Position numbers and translations under genes: made by a program
Assembly (NCBI GenBank): GCA_022605955.1
Contig: JAKCOZ010000018.1
Coordinates: 9,060,001 to 9,124,000 of the forward strand
From: Rallus limicola
Taxonomy: Eukaryota; Chordata; Aves; Gruiformes; Rallidae
Direction of reading: 5' to 3'
Length of the DNA stretch: 64,000 nucleotides
Shown here: positions 13,796-26,554 of the stretch, piece after piece
Layout: each line of letters begins with the position of its first letter
Numbering within the stretch: the stretch's first letter is position 1
The notes under the pieces: generated by a model
What the model was told of the DNA's origin: nothing
What the model saw: only the letters and a program-made list of their open reading frames with translations
Databases searched by the model: none

Positions 13796-13801
13796 ATTAA
13801 A
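13796..13801 (+). terminator. Distal candidate poly(A) signal of NSG2 (ATTAAA)
   Basis: ATTAAA is the commonest variant signal and sits at the end of the AT-rich 3'UTR-like block. The sequence after it is A-rich and lacks an obvious GU-rich element, so it is less well supported than the proximal AATAAA. Confidence 0.4.
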
Positions 13802-14224
13802 AAACAAAAAAAGCAAATTAGATAAACAGCCAGAGAGGATAAAAGCAGCAAAGACTGTCCTGCAAAGTTCTATCATTGCTGGGAAGCTGTGACAGAGGCT
13901 TAACATGCAGTGAAGGAGCAGCTGAAATCCTGTTGAGAGAGGGGGAGAAAGAACCTGTACAAAGACATTGTGATGTCGTTTGGCTTGCCAAAGGGGGGAT
14001 ATATTGCTGTCAGATTTAATCTAGCATCAGTGTTCATCTGCTGATGGGGAAATACAAGCATCCCCTCCTCCCTCAGACATACACATGCAAACACGCATGC
14101 ACACACCACTGTGCTGCTGATCTTCGCTGGGCTCAGGCTGAAATCCTGGTTGGTATTTGGATATGGAGCAGGATGGAAGCAGATGGGAGCTGCTGTGGTG
14201 GAATCAAGAATATACTTCTGAGCA

Positions 14225-14455
14225 CAGGACTAGGAGTCAGGAGATCAGGGCTTTTTTTCTGCTGCTGGCACAGATTTCCTGCATGACCTTTGGAAAGTTA
14301 CACGAGGCTTCATCCATTGGGACCTCCTTCTGGAGGGTCACCAAGAGACAAATAAATTGAGGAGCCTCTCAAGAGTGATGAGCCTATAGAACTGTGTTAC
14401 TCCTCTAACTTCTTGGCCCCAAATTTTCCCTCACCCATGAAATGGGATGCTCCTG
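14225..14455 (+). mobile_element. MIR SINE fragment(s)
   Basis: 14230-14310 follows the MIR core: GAGTCAG..., then a CTGCTGGCA region, then TGCATGACCTTTGGAAAGTTAC, which corresponds to the family's GTGTGACCTTGGGCAAGTTAC. 14394-14453 resembles the next MIR segment (CTCATCTGTAAAATGGG). The two parts are further apart than in the consensus, so this is either one copy with an insertion or two fragments. MIRs are tRNA-derived SINEs shared by amniotes and are old. Confidence 0.5.
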
Positions 14456-15015
14456 CTTCCCTTCAACTTCAGATACTTCAGTATTTAATGTCATTCTAGT
14501 TCATTAGAGAGTGATGGCTGTATCATGCTCTCAGAGTACAGGGGTCCCATCAAATCTCTGCTTGCACACACAGACCAGACCCCAAGCTTAACCCAGTCCT
14601 GGCTTATGTAAAACAGCCTCTCCCCACAAATGGCATGTGGAATTAGTGCAGACTGGTGGGTTTTTAAAAAACAAGGATTCTCTTTTCTCAGAACGGCAAG
14701 CGGTTGCTGCAAAGCAGCTCTGCTCCTCCGCAGTGCAGGCAGGGTGAGACTGAGCAGCAGGAGCCGAGCGTGCCGGGAGGGCAAGCTTCGCATTTGCCTA
14801 AGGCTGCTTTTTCAGATCTGTGGCTAGACTGGGATGGAAATAGGAACTGGCCCCTTCTTCCCCCGCGTTGGGCAGTTTCATCCTCCATTTCGCATACATA
14901 GACTCTAGAGGGTGTAAATGAGGGCAGAACTCCTCAGTCCTCACAGGCATCATGATAAATAACTGTATAGTGTAGCTAAAACTGTAGTGCCAAATGCCAT
15001 TGTCTGATTTCCTAT

Positions 15016-15033
15016 CCTTCCTTCCTTCCTTCC
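15016..15033 (+). repeat. (CCTT)n short microsatellite
   Basis: About four and a half units of CCTT within a longer pyrimidine-rich stretch. Confidence 0.8.
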
Positions 15034-17514
15034 CCTTCCACCTGTAAATTAATTTCTCACTCAAAATGTACAAACCTCCCCCCTCCACCAACAATCAAAA
15101 TTCCAGCAAACCACTGAACAGTTTATAATTTTGTGGTGTATTTTTTGTCAGTAGGTAGCAGAGACTGAAGTATTTTTTGGTGTAATTCTTGAACTTTTCT
15201 GACGGGATTAAAATAAAGCTAGATGTGACCGAGCGTCTCTGTGACTCCGGCAGGTTTTTTTTTTGGTGACTCGTGTGGTGGGCTGGGAGGTGATGGGTGG
15301 CAAAGTGTGTGTGCCTGGTGCTGCTGAGATTGCACCTCAGCACCAGACCTGAGGTGTCTCTGGCTTTCAGGAGGCATTTTCAGAGCTCGCTGTTTTCCCT
15401 TTCAGTGGTGCAGGGGTTATTCCCTCTGTTCCTGCCCATTTTTGAATTGCAAATAGAAAGAATTAAAACCAAGCTGATCTTCCACTGGTGAGTCTTGACT
15501 TTATGGCGAGGAAGTCTACGGAGGGATCTCCCCTCCTCATTTTAAGGCCAATGAATTAAACTTTGTCCAGCAGCAGTGTTTCCTTTGCCATCTATTCCCA
15601 ATGCAAATGTCCACATGTGCTGCAGCAGGCTCCATAAGAAGGGCTGTTATAAAAGCCAGTGCTGCATGGAAATACAGCTGTGAAACCAAGCGCCGTGGCT
15701 GAACTTTGAAAAAGTTGAGGTCTGTATCCAAACTTGGTTTCTAACAAACCACAACTATATTCATCTCACATTGTTCAGAAAGCAGATTGCATTTCCTCAA
15801 ATCCTTTGACTCTTTGAAATTGGAATGATACCCTGGCAGTAAATTGGCTCTTTCCCAAAGGCTAAAGAACATTTTATAAAAACCTTTGGATGCCTTTCCT
15901 TCCAAAAAAAAGAAAAAGTGTATTCAGAGTTGTGAAATTGAGCTACCGTAGGAGAGAAACCACTGTGGTGCTAGGGGTCACCACGGAGTACTTGTGAAAT
16001 GTATTAAAAAGGATTCAGTGTGCTTTGTGGAACTGAGTCACAGGATAATTTGACCGTGGTATTTCTATTGCCACTTTCCCAGTAATACTCTAACCGTATG
16101 TTTACTTTAATCTAAAAAACCCAGGAATCAAGTCATTTGAATTAAAAGGTTCTAGCTGTTATTAGATAAGTGAGTCAGTGGGGATAACCATTCCTATTTA
16201 ATAAAGGGAAGATCAAAATCTGTTTGGAGTGGAATGGGAAAAAAATACCCAGGGAAGATTCATGGGAGAGCAAAAGAAACCAAACAAAACAACTCCAGCT
16301 GCAAGTTCCATTACTGGGAATGTTGTTATTACGGTTTCTGTACAAGATGTAGTAGAGCTTCCAAGCTCAACCATGTATTTTAATCACAGCAACAGAGAGA
16401 GACTAAATTGAAACTGTAGTACATCTTCTTCTTATTTCAGTCTTTAAAAGCCTCCTTCAAGGTTGATCATATGTTTTCAACGCTGATTGAAATAGCGTAT
16501 TGGTGATGGTGCAGGCTCATCCTGGCTGTCATGTCTCTTCTGAAGTCTAAAGCTGAGTGGTTCCACAGAGCAGTGGTGTGAGCTGGTGTCGGGGCGAGGG
16601 CTCAGCCTCAGCTCCGAATGGCACCCATGAACAAGGGCCTTTCCTCTCCTTCCTCCAACATTTATGCCAGCTCCAACCTCTTAATCCATGACTGACCCTG
16701 CCAAAGCGTGAGTCCCTTTGAGCAATATCTGCTCTGTTACACCAGGTCACTGCAGTGGGCTCAGGCATCAAGTTCTCCACCAAAATACACTTTTGGGCCA
16801 CTGGGATTGAAAGAGTTGATTTCTCTTCCAAGACAGCCATGCAGGAGATGGGTGTCCAGACTGTTTGTCCCAGCTGGAGTGGTAGGAAGGGATGAACAAG
16901 AAATGTCTGCATATGAATGAGCTCCTGTGGAATGACTGGCAGATCATAGCTTAACAGAAAGTGTGGTGAGGCCGTGATGGGAAATTTGGCTGCCCCAAGC
17001 CTAGAGGTTGGGAAGGGAAGGAAGAAATTGGGGCTGTTGGATCCTGAGAAAGCTCAAGAGCAAGAGAAAAAAGAGATAGCTAACAACTGAGACATGGAAG
17101 CAAGCACTGCTTTTCCATCACAACCTAGTGATCCTAAAGCACCATATCCTGCTTGACCAACACACTGTCTTGTTTTGGAAAAGCTTATTGCCACAAGCAT
17201 CTGATGATTGTGGCACACCCTGAGGGGCATCGCTCCACCACTAACTCCTCTTGGACTGCCCTTAAAAACAGTGGGAGAAAGGAGGTGCTGATGGCAGGAC
17301 CCCGAGGCTGGCAGGGCACGCTGTGGCACAAACTCTGTCAGAAGCCTTGGAGGCAGCATTGTGCTTTGGAGCTGTGTTAGAAAGACAGCTCAAGGTGCTG
17401 CCAGTGCCTCTGCTAGGAGGTCGGAAAAGGAACAGTCCCCGTCCCTTTGCATGTGATTTTTTTTTCTCCCTTTATCCTCCTCCGTGCATGCCAGCTGTTT
17501 TGGGTTTGTAATAA

Positions 17515-17660
17515 TACCTCAAGTGATAAGTGTAAGGGTCATGCACTGAACTGTCTACAGTCACATTTTATACGATTAGTCAGGGTTTTTTAAAGCACCC
17601 TAATTATTACAGTCAAACCGGATTAAGCTATTCCTCTAATAGATTTTCAGTTCCTGTAAA
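17515..17660. promoter_or_regulatory. Candidate conserved noncoding element
   Basis: This unique AT-rich block contains TAATTA (17601-17606) and GGATTA (17620-17625), core sites for homeodomain factors of the Antp/Msx and bicoid/OTX classes. It lies in the presumed NSG2-MSX2 interval, where distal enhancers would be expected. Conservation is not tested. Confidence 0.28.
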
Positions 17661-18099
17661 ATAGGCCAGAGAAAATGACTTACGGGAAGGGATGGGGGAA
17701 GGGAAGGTGCTCTCCTTTCTTCTCCTTTGCCTTTGCTTTTCTAAAATGCCAGCAGCGGTACAGGGATCCCACTGATGTCCCTGCATGACTGCCCAGCAAA
17801 CTTGGAGCCTCTGGCTCTGCTTCTCAGCTGGACTGGTGCCCTCTGAGGGGCAAAAAGAAGGGAAAATCCTTTTGTTTGAGAATGTTACTCTACCCTAGAG
17901 GGTGGCTGACAAGTCACTGGATGGGGTGTGTGTTGCTCTATCATGCAAAATAATCCACAGCGAGTAGAAGTACAGGAAGGTGATAAATGCATTGGCATGT
18001 TGCCTGAGCCGCTTGTCGCTGGGCAGGATTAGTGCTGAAGAGGCTTTTGTCCTGCAGACTGTGAATGGCAAAAGCAGAGCAAGAGGAAATGGAAAAGCC

Positions 18100-18990
18100 T
18101 CTTAGTGGCAGGTTACACCGTTCACCCCGGCACGGCCAGCACCTTGCCCTGCTCTGACACGAGGGGACTGCCTGAGCCTGAGCCTGAGCCTGATCCCGCT
18201 GCCCTGGCAGGACCTGCGTGCCGGGGATGTGCATCGCTCCGCTCCTGCCTGTGCCGAGAGGCTGCCGCAGCTGCTGGCAGTCAGGGTAACGCAGGGGCAG
18301 GGGGTTGGAAACAAGACGCCCCGTGGCTTCCCTTGCTGATACTACAAAGCGTGAGCATGGCTGGTGTGAGCAGAATGGAAACGCTGCAAACTGAGGCAGC
18401 CATTAACTAAACACGTGCAGCTCTCGCGCAGCGGCGTTCCAGAGGAATCGTGTGCCAAGGCTTCCCTGTGGCAGCCGGTGATGGATGCTGACATCATTAC
18501 TCTTCCGTCGGCGCGGCTTATTGAAGGCCAGTGCTTGCCAGCTGCGAATAGCCAAGGAGAGTCCAGCCCCTCACTGTGCTGGGTGCTAAAAAGAGCCAGG
18601 CTTTGTGGGGCTGCGAAGGCACAGCAAGCCCAGCCCTCCAGGCTCCGTGCCAGCAGGATGCTTTAAGGAGCATCACGGTGCAAGGCCAAGGCAGGTACTG
18701 TCTGCTGCAGCAAGAGGAGCCATGCCCAGCGGCAGCGCAGCCTGTGCCAGCAGCTTTGCAGCCACCACTTGAATGTTGTGGTGGACCCGGTCTGCAGGGA
18801 CTGGTGCTGGGGGCTCTGCCGGTACCGGCTCCCTGCTGGATAAGCACACAGCTACCCATGGCCTTTGGGCAACCTGAAAACCCAAGCTCACAGGCCCTCA
18901 CAGTCACTAAACCCCTTCTCCACAAGCCGCCTTGCAGGGCTATGGGCAAACCCTGCCTGTCTGGACACCAGCCAGGCAGGTAATTAGCTC
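18100..18990. other. GC-rich, CpG-containing patch with a short CCTGAG repeat
   Basis: This stretch is clearly richer in G, C and CpG than its surroundings. At 18171-18188 three perfect CCTGAG units are followed by one imperfect unit. Long open frames occur on both strands (up to about 160 codons) because stop codons are rare in GC-rich DNA. None shows a domain or a splice-supported structure. It could be a weak CpG island or only a compositional fluctuation. Confidence 0.4.
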
Positions 18991-19094
18991 GTCCTGCCAC
19001 TCATATGGAAACAGCACTGCAGCATTGCACAGGTTTCTGCTAAACAGTCGCTTGTTCTCAACCCCTCCAGTCGTGGCTACATTTCAATGGTGGG

Positions 19095-19260
19095 TAAATT
19101 GATTTCTGTGTATGTTTTGTATGCCAGGTTATTACAATTACTCTTCAGGATCCTTTGGGATGAAAGGCTATTATAGAGATGAAAGCTCATTAACAATAAA
19201 TATAAAGGGTCAAAACTCCCCATAAAAATGTATTAGAAACAGATTCTAGTTTGGAAATGT
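19095..19260. promoter_or_regulatory. AT-rich unique block, candidate element
   Basis: About 165 bases with TTATTACAATTAC, TTAACAATAAATAT and similar motifs and no repeat signature. The look is that of a conserved noncoding element, and there is no further evidence. Confidence 0.2.
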
Positions 19261-21499
19261 AAATATAGCATTTGGCAGAGGTCCGGACTGGCTAGTCTGG
19301 TGTGCAAGACAGCTTAATCCATTGGGAAGATGTGGCTATTTTTATAGCAGCAAGTAGAATTGCTGTGTGAGTTATGGAGCTTTGACTCACTGGAAAAACA
19401 ACTTCCCCCTGCTGTCAAGAGCAAAAAGAATTGTTGGTGAGGGGTGTGTGGAATAAGATAATTTCTACTTCTAAACCCAGAATTTTTGTAGTAGAGTTGG
19501 AGCATCTTTGGGAATATAGAAGTATGGATGTTAAAGGGGAAGAAAAACCAAGTGAATTTCAAAATTATAGTCATAGCAATTAAAGTACAGAACAGTGAGG
19601 GAAAACAGAACTTTTTTTTTCAGATATATTTTCACAAATTCATTAATGAGGAGGTAATTAATCTTGTCTTTTTCAAAAAACATTTGACCACCAACATTTC
19701 CAACACTTTTACATACAAATACCTCGAGCTCTCTCACAGGTGCAGGGCTGTAAATGAGCCCACCTCCTGCTGGTTTGTGGGTGGCCCCGTGCTCCAAGGT
19801 TACTGGAGGTGCCATGGTGTTTTGCAATGTCAGCTGTTAGTATAGAGCAGCCATGGCTGTTTCTTATCAAAAAAGGATTGCTGGGGACTCTGCAAGGAGG
19901 ATGCAAGCAAGCACACATGGCAAAGGTGTGGAGACATGAAGGTGTGGCTGCTCCATGAATTTCAGATGCAGCATCATGAGCTATCGTGCTAAATGAGCAG
20001 GTTACAGCTTTCACAAGCTCATTTCAGTGGAGTTTTGGTTTGATATGGCAAATAATGGATATTTAAGAGGAATAATTTTCTCAGTCTGATCCTCAGGCTG
20101 AAGATCTGGAAGAGAGTAACAGAGGGAGAGAAGAGGGTTTATGATTTTTTGCCAAGGAAGAGGCAGTGTCAGCAGAAGTGGGCTCCCATGGGGCTCCAGC
20201 ATCGCCAGTCAGCATGAGCTGACTCAGGCTCCAGTTCCCAGAGGTGTTGCAGACACTTAGCCTTTAAGCACGTAGCATTCCCTCCTTGCTCCACATTATC
20301 CCTTGAGAAGGCATTTTTTGATGGTTTTGATCAATTGGCATAATCATTGAGACCTAAAGATGAGTAATTAAGATGTTAAAAGTCTTTGGCTCATACAAAT
20401 TACATTAGTCCATGCACGCTGCACTGCTGTCACCCCACCTTGGAACATACCCTGTCATCTTTTTACTTCTGTGTCTTGACCTTGCTTTAAAAAATGACAG
20501 TGAAGATTTTTTTATATAAAAAACCCCTCAGCAAGACATGCCACTTTAACCTCCTCAAACTAACTAAAGAAAGAAGGTGTGAAAAATCTATTCTGTTCCT
20601 TATTCAGCACCAGGGTTTTGTTGCTTTTCTCCGCTGCATCCAATCTGTGAGGCACAGTGGTGAGCACCTATAAAAAAGGGATGCCTGGCAGTGTCTTCAG
20701 CCCTTTTATTTCCAGTGTATTTTGTCACATACATGAAGGAGAAGCTGTTGGTTTTTGCACAGAGACATATTAATAACCTGCCTGATGGAGGGAGTACGAG
20801 AAATAAAACATCTGGGTCCCTACAACAGGTGATATTTTGCAGGTATTGGTGGCTGGTTCTGCGGGATGTTATTAGGAGGGTCATTAAAACCGCAGCGGGA
20901 CAGTGAGGGTTTGGGTACCCCACCAGCCTGAGGGAATACTGATGGGCACAGCCAGGCTGATCCCCGTCACCCTGCTGATGTACGGGTGTGAGTGGCACCC
21001 CTCCCCCCATCTGCTCTGGTACACACAGGTGCTCCCCACAAAAGCCCATGTACAAGCAAGAGGTAACTGGAGAACTGTGAGTATGTTGTCAGGAAAACAC
21101 CTCCTCCCATGGCTGTTAGGATTTCTTTAAGGGACAGACTGCCGGAATCCTCCTGCCAGAACTACTTCTGAGTCAGTGGGAGTTTACTGCTATTGCAGAC
21201 ATACTGTGCTTTGTGGGCCCCACATCCGCTTCATTGCTGTGTACAAACACACCCGAAGGTCCTAAGTGACCTCAGAGTGTCCCTGTGCCACAGCCTCTGC
21301 AGATGGACTGTGCCTAAGACGGGTGTGGTTGAAGAGCGCAGGCGGGTGGCCAACAGAGGCTAGAGGGATACCAGCACAGAGGTGAAATAGCTCACCCAAG
21401 ATCTGAACAGTGATTGCTGGGAGAAAACCAGATCACAGCCTGAACTGGTCACTGGGCAGTGGAGAGTCCTGTGGAGGTGACCTGGGTTTAAAGCAATCA

Positions 21500-21985
21500 G
21501 AGAATCACAGAACGTTAGGAGTTGGAAGGGACCTCAAAAGCTCATCTCATCCAATCCCCTGTCAGAGCAGGATCACCCAGACTAAATCACACAGGAACAC
21601 ATCCAGGTGGGGTTTGAATGTCTCCAGAGAAGGAGACTCCACAACCTCTCTGGGCAGTCTGTTCCAGTGCACTGTCATCCTCACAGAGAAAAAGTTTCTC
21701 CTTCTATTCACATGGAACTTCCTCTCTCCAGCTTGCACCCGTTGCCCCTCATCCTATCGCTGCCCATCACTGAGAAGAGCCTGGCTCTGTCCTCCTGACT
21801 CTTGCCCTTCATATATTTATAAACATGGATAAGGTCACCCCTCAGTCTCCTCTTCTCCAAGCTAAACAGGCCCAGCTCCCTCAGCCTGTCCTCATAAGGA
21901 AGGTGTTTCACTCCATCATCTTGGTGTCCCTGCACTGGACAGTCCTCTGGATTAGTCCAGAGGTTTTGCAGATGAAAGGAAGCAC
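21500..21985 (-). mobile_element. CR1 LINE, 3' fragment (avian-type, decayed)
   Basis: The plus strand begins with the hallmark of a reversed CR1 3' end (AGAATCACAGAAC... GTTGGAAGGGACCTC) and runs about 485 bases into ORF2. On the minus strand the C-terminal end of the reverse-transcriptase ORF is readable in pieces: [20 protein letters not shown], then DRARLF, then after a break HWNRLPREVVESPSLE and LDVFL. An in-frame stop and a frameshift separate these pieces, so the copy is inactive. It is 5'-truncated, as nearly all CR1 copies are; the truncation end near 21985 is approximate. CR1 is the dominant LINE of birds and the best taxonomic clue here. Confidence 0.93.
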
Positions 21986-22269
21986 CTCTCCCTGCTCTGT
22001 GCCCAGTGTGGGGTGCAGCGAGTGGCACCAGGTTTGTCGAGGGAGTCTCAGCAAGGGTTTATTTATTTCAGTCTTTTCTCCAGCAAATGGCAGTCACTGT
22101 GGTGACAGGTCAGATACTGTAGGGAGAAAATAAACTCTGCAGGAACAATAAGCCCCACATACCCAAGCTCATGGTGTGTCTCTAGGCAAGCAGTGAATGG
22201 AAATGTCAGTTCAGGAAGCAAAGGGTATCCAGGGCTGTTTTCCTTGGCCATCACCCTGTCAGCACAGCT

Positions 22270-22400
22270 ATTGCTGTGTCTGATTAAAGTGCACAGAACA
22301 CAATTATCTGTAACAATTTGCTCTTGTTTATTAAAATTAATAAATGAATGGCACCAGATGAGACAGAGCCACTGCCTAATTGCTTTGGAGTTGCAGTAGA
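22270..22400. promoter_or_regulatory. AT-rich unique block, candidate element
   Basis: The block contains ACAATTATCTGTAACAATTTG and a TTAAAATTAATAAATGAATG stretch, with SOX-like ACAAT and homeodomain-like cores, and no repeat signature. Candidate only. Confidence 0.2.
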
Positions 22401-22734
22401 ATTTTGCAGCAGGTTATGGCCTGACAATGCATTCTAAGCAGGAAGAGTACAGGTAGTTCAGCCCACCGTCCACCCCAATTTGGTGACATCTGTGCAATGT
22501 AAGTTAAAAAAGAACTGGGTTTTAAAAACATAAGTGGAAAAAAATGAGAAACATTTCTTCATCTTCCTGCCATGTCAAAGCACGACAGAGGGAGATGCTA
22601 AATGGAGCAATGAAGAATTTATTTATCCATCTCTTTTTTATTTTTTAATTCTGGGGAAGTGATGGGATTATGTTCTGACCCAGGTGAGCAGACAGCAGTC
22701 CTGTCTGGGATGGCGATAGTCCCACCTCACGGCA

Positions 22735-22775
22735 CCAAGCACATGTCTGCCTCGGTTTCCCCATGCAAGGAAAAC
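22735..22775 (+). mobile_element. Possible MIR trace
   Basis: TGCCTCGGTTTCCCCATGCAAGG resembles the MIR segment GTGCCTCAGTTTCCTCATCTGTAA. Only about 25 bases align, so this is weak. Confidence 0.3.
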
Positions 22776-25700
22776 TGTTAGTCAACAGTATGTAGAGGGC
22801 TTAAACACTAGCAGACATTGTTGTGGGCTTAGTGTCATGTCAGTGAATGCTCGTGTGAAATAACAAGGGATTAAGGAATCACAGGTTTATAGGAAGCACC
22901 ATGGAACTGATGGAGATACAGCAAAGCCCTCCAAGAGCAGAGATCAAACACCCTTTCTCTAAGATTTTGAACAGTTGTAGGGTAGAAAGGATAGTATATT
23001 TCCCTAAAACTGTCTTCTTTTGAATAGTAAATGTGGTCATCACGAGTTTTTACTTTCAAGTAGGGTATCTATCTCCAGTGTGTTTTATCCCTGCATCAGA
23101 GCGTGGGCTCTGTTCGGCAGAGCACCAGCCAGGCAGAGACAAGGCCAAGGGAACAACCTGCACAGACGTCTGGGGCACTTGGATGTGACCATGGGGATTA
23201 TCCTGAGGAAGGACAGGCTGCAGGGACTGAGCAGCCAAGCCCTCTGCACTTCATGTTACCTCGAAGAACCACAGCAGCAGGAGGAGCTGTGCCCCATCTA
23301 CCAGATGCCATCAGTGCAGAGAACAGGACTTCAAAGAGCATCAGGTGCTCCCGGAGGGCAACAGCAGCTTTTTGTCTCCCAACCAGAAGTTAGGACCTAC
23401 TTGGCAGCTCCTCTGCCCTTCCAGTACCTGTTACCTTCCCATTTGTTCCTCGAGTTCTTTCACCCTTTCAGTCCAAGGCTAAGTGAAAGAGCCTGTATGA
23501 GTGATGGATTGCCACCAGCCACAGTGCAGTGCATGCAGCATTTACAAAGCTTTGCTGCCAGTTTCCATGGGGGTCTGGAAGTCCCACAGCATCCCAGGGA
23601 CCCACGTGAAAATGCCTGTGAGGCTGGGCCCTAGCTCCTGCATCACCATGCAGGGCTGAACTGCAGCACGGAGCTGAACTGCCAGGCATGATCTGATCAG
23701 TTTCCTTCCCTTTAAAGTCTGCGTGTCTATGAAAAAAGGCAGTATATAATGCTCACACGACAGAGTCCTGTATTACCTAATTCCATCTCAAATGCCACCG
23801 CTGGCTCCCTGCAATAGGGTCCTTGGGGAGGGCTGGGTAAACAAAGCCCCCAGCCCCGCGGTGATGGAAGGGCTGTTCTGAGGATCTGAGCGACAGCGCC
23901 GACTGAGCGTATTGAAATCTGCCTCTGTTCTGCCACGGGTAATAAAATTGTTCCTGGGGGGGACCCTTTAAAATTGACATAAGACAGCGAAATGCAGGGG
24001 AGTGGTGGTAAGGGGAAGTTTATGGGATGGAAAGAGGAGAGTGGCTGGAGAACAATCAGGATGGTATTTAGAGCTGTACATTTCAGCAGTATATACATTG
24101 GTCAATATAGCGTTAGCAACTATTGCTGAGCAGAGCATTGCACAGCCCTGCACTGAAATGAAGTCTGGAGGGGGCTGCTGTCAGCAAAGCCCCCATGCCC
24201 AGAGCTGCAGTTGCTCTGGAAGGGGGAGGATCAGGCAATTTCTTCCAGTCAGAAAGAAATCTGACCATTTTTAATGTCATAAAACAGACAAGAAATTGTG
24301 ACCTGCCCAACCACTTGCTTTTATTCATGTGCTGTTTGGGCTCTGCTTTGTCCTCTAGCCTCAACTGTGGAGTCTGACAATTTAAACTGGGGGACCCAGT
24401 TGCATGGTGGGTACCTCAGCTGCAATGCACGAGGGTCCCTGTAGCACAGTCCTGTGTGACCCCTCTGTGGTTTTATCCAGTGAAGAGCCTCACACAGCCC
24501 CGAGTCACTGCGGGGCCAAGAGCCTGGCAGCACAACCCAACTGGCTGTCAGCTGAAGAGAGACCCTTGGGCTCAGGGCACTGCATGGACCCAGCTGTCCA
24601 TCCAGACCCTTCATGTTTGCATTTAATGGCAGGTCTGGACTCAGTTCTCTCCATTGTGCCGTTAGAAAGGGGTTCTCCCTCCTCATTAACCTGGCAGAAG
24701 TTCCTAAGTCCTGAGATACATCATCTGAGATGGGAACAGAAAATGTCGATCTGAGCCATCTGTGAGCAAGGGCGCAGATGCCTGAGCTTCATCAGGAATG
24801 CGGGTAACCTGACAGCCTTTTGCTACGTGGCTCTTCAAGTCAGATTTGCTGGCTCCCCTGGGAATACAGATATTTAAATGATATTGGGTTAATTTTTGGA
24901 GTTTGGTGGTGATGGTTTTGTGTATTACCAAATTGCCCTCTTCTGCTTTTTGAGAGCAGCCACAGCAGAGGTGTTCCTGCAGCGTGGACAGTGCAAAGCA
25001 CTGAAACCACAGGAGCTCAAGCTTTGGTGCATATTTAAAATCAAACAGCACAAATAGGCTCTTGGAGAGCACTAAGGCTGTAGTGAGGGTGCTTTTATCT
25101 GGGATGTGTCTGCTGTGAGTAATTCCACCACTCACAGGAGCAAGAATCTCTCTGTGATCACTTGTGCAGGGACTAAACAAGACAACCTAATTACTTTCAG
25201 AGAGAGCACTTTACAGCATGTAGTTGGGCAGGAAGATGAGAGAAAGTTGGTTGGTGTGGTTAGTCTGCTGCTCTGGGAGCCTGGTTACCTCTGCTGGTAT
25301 TTTGTGTTGGGGAGCTGCCTGCTGTGAGAAATGAAAACCATCACAGTCATTTCAGGAAAACAGCCTGATGCCATGTTCTTTCTTAACTGATGGAGAAAAG
25401 AAACACCTTGAGGTTAAAGGGAAAGGTAGAAGCCCATGATGCCATGAGGGACTTCTTGTTCTCAGGGGCTGTACAAGCCCTTTGCAATGACATGTGTGAG
25501 CAGCAAGGGTGGGAGCAGGGGCTCAGCCCTCTCCAGCCGCTGTGGTGGGCTCAGCAGGGTGCAAGAGGGGATATAAAATTTCAATTTGAATTCTATTCCT
25601 CTGGTCTGTTTGAAGATCACTCGATTCAGCTTCCACTAGAAAGAAGAGCATTGTAATTGAGATGAAATGCTGCTGCTGGCTCCTTTCTTCCTTTTTTCAA

Positions 25701-26554
25701 TTTACTTTCCTCCCTAGCTGTGGCACAGCTTCATTTGCTGCAGCTGAAATCACTCCTGTGCTGCCCTCCCCTTGTTTCTAACGCCTGTTCTTTATTCCAT
25801 TTACTTGTATCAGCACTTTATAACAGGACAAGGAACACAAGGCAAACAGCATCTTTCAGACCCAAACAGCAGGCCTCCTGGTCACCAGTTCCTTCAGACA
25901 CATGGAAATGAGAAAACAGAAACTCAAAATCTATACCAAGAGTACATGATTATCAATAAAACCTCTTTCACTGTCCCAGAGAGGGCTGGACACCCGGGGA
26001 AGATGTTTTGCTAAAGCCAGGCATGGACATAGCACTGGGGAAGACGAGGGGTACCCTGCTGAGTGATCTCACTCAGATTTTCTTAATTTTAAGGACTTAG
26101 CTTTTTAGTAGTTGTGAGACATGAAATCAGTCTGTGAAGCTGCAGTGTGATACCCATGTAGAGGGCCATTTATCACCATGTGTCCCTTGCCCAGGCACCA
26201 GGGACTGCCTGATGCATCGCTTCAGTTCAAAGATCTGGCAAGGGCTGGAGCTGCAGTGCCCTGTTTAGAGCTAGAAGCCAAAGGAGCAGGCTCTCTCACT
26301 TATCTTTCAGCCCCTGATGCCACCCACTTGGACTGGGAATGCTACTGCCAGCTACAAGGACAAGGCTTGGCTCCATAATTGAAAAATCACATTTATTTAA
26401 GCAAACCCCACTTGGGTACAGTCTCATGGTGACTGCAGAGTCTGGCTGGAAGGTGAGTGAAGTTTAGTGAAGCTTTCATTGTTGCTGTAAGACAACAAGT
26501 GGTGAGGTGGGTTAATGGCTCACCACTCAGGCTGCATGTTCCTCAGAGATAACA

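Larger units (their letters stand above)
13521..13820 (+). other. NSG2: NSG2 3' untranslated region (downstream end approximate)
   Basis: Sequence after the NSG2 stop contains a G-rich motif, then a canonical AATAAA, then a U-rich AT-rich stretch up to a second signal, ATTAAA. The terminal 100 bases are strongly AT-rich, as is common in neuronal 3'UTRs. The real end depends on which signal is used: about 13645-13655 for the proximal one or about 13815-13820 for the distal one. The end given is inferred, not seen. Confidence 0.6.
13821..21499. other. Intergenic DNA downstream of NSG2
   Basis: No gene is supported in this 7.7 kb. It holds MIR-like fragments (about 14225-14455), a short CCTT repeat, an AT-rich candidate element (about 17515-17660), a GC-rich patch (about 18100-18990) and another AT-rich block (about 19095-19260). 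The longer open frames in the GC-rich patch run on both strands and match no family I recognise. Confidence 0.6.

Noticed and set aside
18518..19000. Minus-strand open frame of about 160 codons, with a 135-codon frame on the opposite strand
   Set aside because: Both come from the GC-rich composition that depletes stop codons. Neither has a recognisable domain, and frames this long on both strands at once are typical of chance.
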